10,319 nt of DNA. Source: Amylibacter sp. (GTDB lineage Bacteria; Pseudomonadota; Alphaproteobacteria; Rhodobacterales; Rhodobacteraceae). The translations under genes and the position numbers were made by a program. The stretch is from positions 1 through 10,319 of the forward strand of contig DAOUQS010000047.1 in the NCBI GenBank assembly GCA_030625465.1. The letters run 5' to 3'. Within the stretch, counting starts at the first letter, position 1. Each line of letters opens with the position of its first letter. This document shows, piece by piece, positions 5,051 to 10,319 of the stretch. The notes beneath the pieces are model-generated. The model saw nothing but the letters and a program-made list of their open reading frames with translations. It searched no databases and was not told the DNA's origin.

Positions 5051-7498
5051 CTAACACTTCACCCGTTCCATTTTAGGATCATACAAAGGTGCCAGACTAA
5101 CCGTACAAGGGACGCGCACGGTTGCGACATCCAGCTCGTAAATACCCGTTTTAACGTAATCCGCGCCCACACCCGTATCATCACGAATGTAGCCCATCCC
5201 GATGGATTTACCCAGACTATGCCCATAGCCCGCAGAGCTTAGCCAGCCCACGCGCACCCCGTTGCGATAAATCGTTTCACGCCCGGACAAGATAGTATCC
5301 CCATCCGTCACAAAGGTTGCCAGCATCTTTTTCAGGCCAGTGGCGCGTTGCTTTTCAACCGCCGCGCGACCCTTGAAATCAATGTTTTTACGCATCTTCA
5401 CAGCCCAGCCAAGACCCGCCTCATCCGGCGTATGATCCGGCCCGATATCAGCGCCCCATGCGCGGTAACCTTTTTCAAGCCGCAGCGTTTCAATGGCACG
5501 GTAGCCTGCATTCACCAGCCCATGCCCCGCCCCCGCGTCATGCAAAGCGGCATAAACCGTTGCGGCATATTCCACCGGCAGATGCAATTCCCAGCCCAGT
5601 TCACCAACATAAGTCACCCGCAATGCCTGCACAGGACAGCCCGCAATGCCGATGGTTTTAGCAGTACCAAACCGAAACCCTTCGTTGCTGACATCATCAC
5701 GTGTAACCGCCGCCAGAATATCGCGCGCTTTTGGCCCCATCAAAGACAGCACCGCATTGGATGAGGTGATATCGAATAGCTGCGCGTTCATACCATCCGG
5801 AATATTACGCGCAATCCAGTCAAAGTCATGGGTCGCATAGCCCGTCCCCGTAACAATATAAAACTCATCTTCCGCCACACGCACAACGGTCAGATCGCAT
5901 TCAATACCAGCGCGGTCATTCAGCATTTGCGTATAGATTAATGAGCCCACAGGCTTTGCCACATCATTGGCCGCAATCCAGCTTAACGCGGCTTGCGCAT
6001 CCGGCCCTTTCAGGCTGAACTTGGCAAAAGAGGTCTGGTCAAACAGTACCGCCGCCGTGCGCGCCGCATCATGCTCGCGCCCCACGGCCGCATGCCAGTT
6101 TGGCCGCTCGAATGTATAAATGTCGTGCTGCACTTCGCCCGCATCCAGATCCGCATACCAGTTCGGCCGTTCCCACCCCAGCTTTTCACCAAACACCGCG
6201 CCGTCGTTTTTTAGCGTATCATACAAGGGCGACTTGCGGCACGGACGGCCACTGTCATGTTCCTCGGATGGCCAGGCCATTGTGTAATGCTTGCCATACG
6301 CCTCCATCGTGCGGGTGCGAATCCAGTCATCGTCAAAATGCGGACGGCCAAAGCGGCGGATGTCCGCAGGCCATAAATCAAACGGCGGCTCGCCTTTTGC
6401 CACCCATTCCGCCAGCGCCATACCGGCCCCGCCACCTGCGGCAATGCCAAACGCGTTAAAGCCCGCCCCGACAAAGAAGTTCTTCAGCTCTGGCGCTTCG
6501 CCGATAATAAAATTCCCATCAGGGGTAAAACTTTCCGGCCCGTTGACCAGCGATTTTATCCCCGCCGTTTCCAGCGCAGGAACACGGCCCAATGACAGTT
6601 CCATCAACTGTTCAAAATGATCGTAGTTGCTGTCAAGCAGCGAATAATGGAACCCTTGCGGCACAACCCCGCCGCGCGCCCAGTCGATCGGGTTCGGTTC
6701 ATAACCGCCCATCACCAGACCGCCGACCTCTTCCTTATAATAGGTCAGCCGGTCAGGATCGCGCAGGGTTGGCAGGTTGGCAGGCATGCCTTCAATCCGT
6801 TCGGTCACCATATACTGATGCTCCATCGAAACCAGCGGCACATTCACGCCCACAGCCTTGGCAAAATTGCGCGTCCACTGGCCGCAACAGGCAATCACCA
6901 CCGCACATTCAATATAGCCTTTTTCGGTCTTAACCCCTTTGATCACACCCTTTTCAACATCCACGGACAAAACCTTGGTGTCTTCAAAAATCCGCGCGCC
7001 TGCCATGCGGGCGCCCTTAGCCAAAGACTGCGTAATATCAGACGGATTTGCCTGCCCGTCTGTTGGCATGAACGCCGCCCCCACCACATCATCCACCTGC
7101 ATCAAGGGCCACAAATCCTGCGCCTCTTTCGGCGTCAGCAATTCCATTTCCAGCCCGAAACTATGCGCGGTTGTCGCCTGTCGCTTCACTTCCGTCCAGC
7201 GTTCTTCATTACACGCCAGCCGCAAACCACCGTTCATTTTCCAGCCGGTTTCCAGACCGGTTTCTTCTGCCAGCGATTTATAAAGATCAACCGAATAGCC
7301 CAAAAGCTGGGTAATATTGGCGTTACTGCGCAACTGCCCGACCAGCCCTGCGGCATGGAATGTAGTGCCCGATGTCAGCTTTTTGCGTTCCAGCAGCACC
7401 ACATCCCAGCCCAGTTTGGCCAAATGGTATGCGGTTGAACAGCCGATAATGCCGCCCCCGATAATAACCGCTTTCGCCGTGTTGGGAAAATCGCTCAT
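5051..7498 (-). CDS. FAD-dependent oxidoreductase with GcvT domain, dimethylglycine/sarcosine dehydrogenase-like
   Basis: An 815-residue, probably cytoplasmic flavoenzyme of the dimethylglycine/sarcosine dehydrogenase family. The order is: Rossmann FAD motif VIIGGGIIGCSTAYHLAKLG (11-30) with Glu37 ending strand 2; SGTTFHAAGL (43-52), where His48 matches the histidine that binds FAD covalently in this family; the DAO fold to about 370 (TPDGNFIIGEAP at 325-336 and the Gly-rich FAD segment at 344-359); a linker domain to about 465; and a GcvT-like tetrahydrofolate domain (about 468-815) with YVGELGWELHLP at 630-641 and AIETLRLEKGYRAWG at 668-682. Family knowledge predicts oxidative N-demethylation with the methyl carbon passed to tetrahydrofolate. 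The exact amine cannot be told; many marine paralogues have unknown substrates. ATG 7498 overlaps the kinase stop by 4 bp (ATGA), with AGAGG just upstream. It is the last gene of the operon. Confidence 0.88.
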   Translation of the reverse strand: MSDFPNTAKAVIIGGGIIGCSTAYHLAKLGWDVVLLERKKLTSGTTFHAAGLVGQLRSNANITQLLGYSVDLYKSLAEETGLETGWKMNGGLRLACNEERWTEVKRQATTAHSFGLEMELLTPKEAQDLWPLMQVDDVVGAAFMPTDGQANPSDITQSLAKGARMAGARIFEDTKVLSVDVEKGVIKGVKTEKGYIECAVVIACCGQWTRNFAKAVGVNVPLVSMEHQYMVTERIEGMPANLPTLRDPDRLTYYKEEVGGLVMGGYEPNPIDWARGGVVPQGFHYSLLDSNYDHFEQLMELSLGRVPALETAGIKSLVNGPESFTPDGNFIIGEAPELKNFFVGAGFNAFGIAAGGGAGMALAEWVAKGEPPFDLWPADIRRFGRPHFDDDWIRTRTMEAYGKHYTMAWPSEEHDSGRPCRKSPLYDTLKNDGAVFGEKLGWERPNWYADLDAGEVQHDIYTFERPNWHAAVGREHDAARTAAVLFDQTSFAKFSLKGPDAQAALSWIAANDVAKPVGSLIYTQMLNDRAGIECDLTVVRVAEDEFYIVTGTGYATHDFDWIARNIPDGMNAQLFDITSSNAVLSLMGPKARDILAAVTRDDVSNEGFRFGTAKTIGIAGCPVQALRVTYVGELGWELHLPVEYAATVYAALHDAGAGHGLVNAGYRAIETLRLEKGYRAWGADIGPDHTPDEAGLGWAVKMRKNIDFKGRAAVEKQRATGLKKMLATFVTDGDTILSGRETIYRNGVRVGWLSSAGYGHSLGKSIGMGYIRDDTGVGADYVKTGIYELDVATVRVPCTVSLAPLYDPKMERVKC

Positions 7499-8397
7499 TT
7501 TGCGCCTCTTGTTGATAGGTAATGCGTGTAGGCCCGCCGGTAACGCGCCAGATTTTCGGATGTATATGCGGCATAATCAAAATCCAACCCCGAGCTGGTT
7601 TCGGATACCATGCTCCACATGGTTTCACGCAACAGTGACGCGCATTTCATCGCCGTGTAGCGCTGCATCAGTTTTGCATCAGGCACCGTGCCATAGTAGG
7701 TGGTCAGCATGGTTTGCTCGGCCGCTTCATTCAAACCACAGTTTGTCGCCAAGCCACCCAGATCAAACAAAGGCGAATTAAAGCCGCCGTATTCCCAGTC
7801 GATCAGCCACAAACGGCTATCATCACGCAAGATATTGGCAGGCAGTAAATCATTATGCGCAAGCACCAGATCAACCGGCCCGATACAATCCTCAAGCCCT
7901 TGCGCTTGCGCCATCAGCTCTGGTAGGATTTTAGCATAACCGGAACCCTGCCCCAGCAAGCGCGCATTATAATCACGCAACACATGAAACACCCAGAAAC
8001 TCAGGATCGGACCACGGGCAAACCCTGCCAGATCACGGTGCATCTTCGCCATCAAATCAACCACTTGCAGTAGCGTGTCTGGATCGCGGACATCTTCCTC
8101 GGTCAATGATATAGCCTTGATAAATTCCAGCACCAGAACACCGGGTTCCACATAATGCACAGCGGGCGCAATGCCTGCCGCATGTGCCGCCCGACTGACC
8201 GCCAATTCATTAAACCGCATGATGCCGTGTTCAGGAATATCCGCACCCATGCGCACCACATAATCACGCCCCTGATCATGGATAAGCAGGTTCACATTTG
8301 TAATGCCACCTTCCAGAATGCGCGGATTTTCAGGGGCCTGCCAGCAGGATAATCCCATTGCGTGATCTACCGCCGCCGAATGCTTTGCCAATGTCAT
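7495..8397 (-). CDS. Choline/ethanolamine kinase-like phosphotransferase (APH fold)
   Basis: A 300-residue soluble ATP-dependent phosphotransferase of the aminoglycoside phosphotransferase/choline kinase superfamily. It has a Gly-rich nucleotide segment ILEGGITNVNLLI (27-39), a catalytic loop LAHNDLLPANIL (179-190) with Asp183 as catalytic base and Asn188, and the metal motif LIDWEYGG (198-205) with Asp200. The last two closely match the choline kinase forms HNDL-x3-N and LIDFEY. This points to phosphorylation of an amino-alcohol such as choline or ethanolamine, but an aminoglycoside, homoserine, methylthioribose or other small alcohol is not excluded. Both ends overlap neighbours by 4 bp (ATGA): with the permease before it and the oxidoreductase after it, so translation is probably coupled. 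The link to amine uptake and demethylation is inferred from this context. Length is normal for the family. Confidence 0.82.
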   Translation of the reverse strand: MTLAKHSAAVDHAMGLSCWQAPENPRILEGGITNVNLLIHDQGRDYVVRMGADIPEHGIMRFNELAVSRAAHAAGIAPAVHYVEPGVLVLEFIKAISLTEEDVRDPDTLLQVVDLMAKMHRDLAGFARGPILSFWVFHVLRDYNARLLGQGSGYAKILPELMAQAQGLEDCIGPVDLVLAHNDLLPANILRDDSRLWLIDWEYGGFNSPLFDLGGLATNCGLNEAAEQTMLTTYYGTVPDAKLMQRYTAMKCASLLRETMWSMVSETSSGLDFDYAAYTSENLARYRRAYTHYLSTRGAK

Positions 8398-10319
8398 TTC
8401 AATCCCAACCTTTCACGTGATGCCTGTGCCAGTGCGGCAATAATCCGATCCGCAATAATCGCGATAAACGCCACTGAAAGCCCCGCAATAATGCCGCGCC
8501 CCGTACTGGCCTTGGTCAGGGCAATATAGACCTCTTGCCCCAAGTCGCGGGTGCCGACCAGTGCCGTGATCACCAGCATCGACAAGGCCAGCATGATCGT
8601 CTGGTTCAAGCCCAAAAGCAGCGAAGGGATCGCCATCGGCAATTTGATCCGCCACAATAATTGCCAGCTTGTACAACCTGAAACCTTACCCGCCTCTATC
8701 ATCTGCGTCGGCACTTCCTTTATACCATGTGCCGCATAGCGCACCGCCGGGGCCAGCGCATATAAAACCACCGCAATCATCGCGGAAAAATCACCCACCC
8801 GAAACAGCATAATCACGGGGATCAGATAGACAAAACTGGGCAGGGTTTGCAACGTGTCGATAAAGGCGCCAACCACCGCATTTGCCCGCGCATTCTGCCC
8901 GGCCCAAACCCCGATAGGAATACCGATAGCACTGGCAATCAACACGGAAACACCGCACAGATAAACCGTAATCATGGCCTTGTTCCACAGCCCGTTCGCG
9001 GCAATAAATGCGGCCATCAATGCCGCCATCAACCCCAGTTTCCAGCCGCCCACACGCCCTGCGGCCAGCCCGACGGCAATGATGCCCCATACCCATGGAA
9101 TGCCGACAAAAAAGCGTTTTACTGGCAGCATCAGATAGGTCAAAAAGAAGGTTTTGATCGCTTCAAACGTGTCAAAGAAATTGATATTGATCCACTTCAT
9201 CGCCTCGGCCCAAAACGTGCTTGTGGTCAGGGTCGCGTCCTGCGGATAGTTTTGCACTGCGGGAATGATCAACCCGACCAGCCACACGCCGATAACAACC
9301 ATCCCAATGGTCATCAACCACGGGTGGCGGCGCACGAAAGACAGCCCCTGTTGCGGCAATGCATTCTGGGTACGTTTGGCAAATGCCTGACTTAAACGGT
9401 CTAGCGCTATCGCCATCACGACAATCGCCATACCTGCCTCGATCCCGCCGCCAATATCCAGACGGCGCAGGGCGGTCAGCACATCAAACCCAAGCCCCCC
9501 GGCCCCGATCATCGACGCGATAATCACCATGTTCAGCGACAGCATAATCACCTGATTAACGCCCACCATCAAGGTCGGCATCGCCGTCGGGATCAGCACT
9601 TTCCACAGCATTTGGCGCTGTGTACACCCCGCCATGGTTCCTGCCTCAATCACCTCGACAGGTACCGATTGCAAGGCAACCGTGCTGACCCGCACCATTG
9701 GCGGCGTCGCGTAAATCATTGTCGCCACCAATGCGGATACCGGCCCGAAACCGAACAAAAACAGGATCGGCACAAGGTAGGCAAAAACCGGAACGGTTTG
9801 CATCAGATCCAGAACCGGGCGCAACACACGCTCGACCATAGCAGATCGGTAGGCCATGATACCCAGGGTCAGCCCGCCAGCCACCCCAAGTGGCACCGCA
9901 ATAACAATTGAGGCCAGTGTGATCATCGCGCTTTCCCATTGCCCGAATACCGCCAGATATAAAAAGCAAAACCCGACCAAAATCGCCAAAGGCCAGTCTT
10001 TGGCATATCGTGCCAAAGCCACCATAAGCACGATAATCGCGACCCAGCTTAAAGCCGGCACAATTTCCACTGCCTGCTGGCCCTGTCCGGTTGAAAACCC
10101 GTCGATCAGGCCCGAACGCACCACCTGATAGGGCCATTCGATTATTGATGATATGAACCGGGTAAATTCGCGGAATGTGAACAGCCCGAAACTGGCATCT
10201 TCGACCAGCCATTTCATCGCATCCGAAATACGATCGGCCAGCGGCATTTCCCATTTCTTCGGATAACGTATGATCCAGCGCGCATCAAAGGCCTTATACA
10301 GACCGAAAGAATTTGCCGA
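8394..10319 (-). CDS. Glycine betaine/proline-type ABC transporter permease, tandem-duplicated (5' end missing)
   Basis: An inner-membrane permease of the ProW/OpuAB family. At least 642 codons including the stop are present. An ATG at 10247 exists, but the frame runs open for 24 more codons to the right edge (reading ...FDARWIIRYPKKWE before that Met), with no Shine-Dalgarno sequence before 10247, so the true start lies outside. Counting from that Met, two permease units are seen. Unit one spans about 95-290, with the EAA loop VIEAGTMAGCTQRQMLWKVL at 199-218. Unit two spans about 420-610, with MIEAGKVSGCTSWQLLWRIK at 516-535. Matching segments upstream of each (LMQTVPVFAYLVP; TLQTLPSFVYLIP) show internal duplication. 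Extra membrane segments lie between the halves (about 311-330, 382-415). The substrate is probably a quaternary or methylated amine (glycine betaine, choline, carnitine or TMAO are candidates). ATPase and binding protein genes are expected beyond the right edge. Confidence 0.9.
   Translation of the reverse strand, partial: SANSFGLYKAFDARWIIRYPKKWEMPLADRISDAMKWLVEDASFGLFTFREFTRFISSIIEWPYQVVRSGLIDGFSTGQGQQAVEIVPALSWVAIIVLMVALARYAKDWPLAILVGFCFLYLAVFGQWESAMITLASIVIAVPLGVAGGLTLGIMAYRSAMVERVLRPVLDLMQTVPVFAYLVPILFLFGFGPVSALVATMIYATPPMVRVSTVALQSVPVEVIEAGTMAGCTQRQMLWKVLIPTAMPTLMVGVNQVIMLSLNMVIIASMIGAGGLGFDVLTALRRLDIGGGIEAGMAIVVMAIALDRLSQAFAKRTQNALPQQGLSFVRRHPWLMTIGMVVIGVWLVGLIIPAVQNYPQDATLTTSTFWAEAMKWININFFDTFEAIKTFFLTYLMLPVKRFFVGIPWVWGIIAVGLAAGRVGGWKLGLMAALMAAFIAANGLWNKAMITVYLCGVSVLIASAIGIPIGVWAGQNARANAVVGAFIDTLQTLPSFVYLIPVIMLFRVGDFSAMIAVVLYALAPAVRYAAHGIKEVPTQMIEAGKVSGCTSWQLLWRIKLPMAIPSLLLGLNQTIMLALSMLVITALVGTRDLGQEVYIALTKASTGRGIIAGLSVAFIAIIADRIIAALAQASRERLGLK

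Noticed and set aside
6617..7438. Long rightward open frame of 273 codons opposite the oxidoreductase gene
   Set aside because: It lies wholly antisense to a well-supported gene. Its translation is rich in His, Arg, Pro and Gln and shows no recognisable domain, which is typical of a shadow frame.
10245..10247. ATG 10247 as the true permease start
   Set aside because: There is no Shine-Dalgarno sequence before it, and the frame continues open with plausible protein sequence to the window edge.
9646..10254. Leftward 202-codon frame within the permease region
   Set aside because: It is a second frame on the same strand as the permease, Gly/Arg/Cys-rich and without motifs, while the permease frame shows both EAA loops and continuous membrane segments.

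Overview
The window looks like chromosome from a marine alphaproteobacterium, most likely Rhodobacterales (Roseobacter group). This rests on the proteins: a Paracoccus-style narR / narK1 / narK2 / narG arrangement, and a quaternary-amine-type ABC permease co-transcribed with a dimethylglycine/sarcosine dehydrogenase-like flavoenzyme. GC content appears to be about 50%, by eye rather than by count. No tRNA, rRNA, CRISPR array, insertion sequence or phage gene was seen.

Left part (1-5040): a respiratory nitrate reduction locus. Leftward on the minus strand run narK1 (nitrate uptake, H+ symporter type), narK2 (nitrate/nitrite exchanger type) and narG (catalytic subunit of membrane-bound nitrate reductase, cut by the left edge). 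Each has a clear Shine-Dalgarno sequence, and each of the two short gaps can form an RNA hairpin. Divergent from narK1, across a 267-bp AT-rich gap, lies a cysteine-free Crp/Fnr-family regulator that best fits NarR. The gap holds a perfect FNR-type palindrome placed as expected for a class II activator site of the narK1 promoter. A second, slightly imperfect box overlaps the probable promoter of the regulator gene. The inferred logic is that low oxygen plus nitrate/nitrite, sensed through FNR-family proteins, switches on transport and nitrate reduction together, while the regulator may control its own synthesis.

Right part (5051-10319): a leftward operon with 4-bp ATGA overlaps at both gene junctions. 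In order of transcription it holds a tandem-duplicated ProW/OpuA-like ABC permease (5' end beyond the right edge), a choline-kinase-like phosphotransferase, and an 815-residue FAD oxidoreductase fused to a GcvT-like folate domain. The likely job is uptake of a methylated amine or quaternary ammonium compound and oxidative N-demethylation, passing one-carbon units to tetrahydrofolate. The kinase's substrate and its place in such a pathway are not evident. The operon's last gene ends 10 bp from the end of the nar regulator gene (tail to tail) with no convincing terminator between them.

No clearly new system is proven here. The least explained parts are the kinase inside a demethylation operon, the roughly 70-residue insertion in NarK2, the unfused narK pair separated by a strong hairpin, and the two-box divergent control region.
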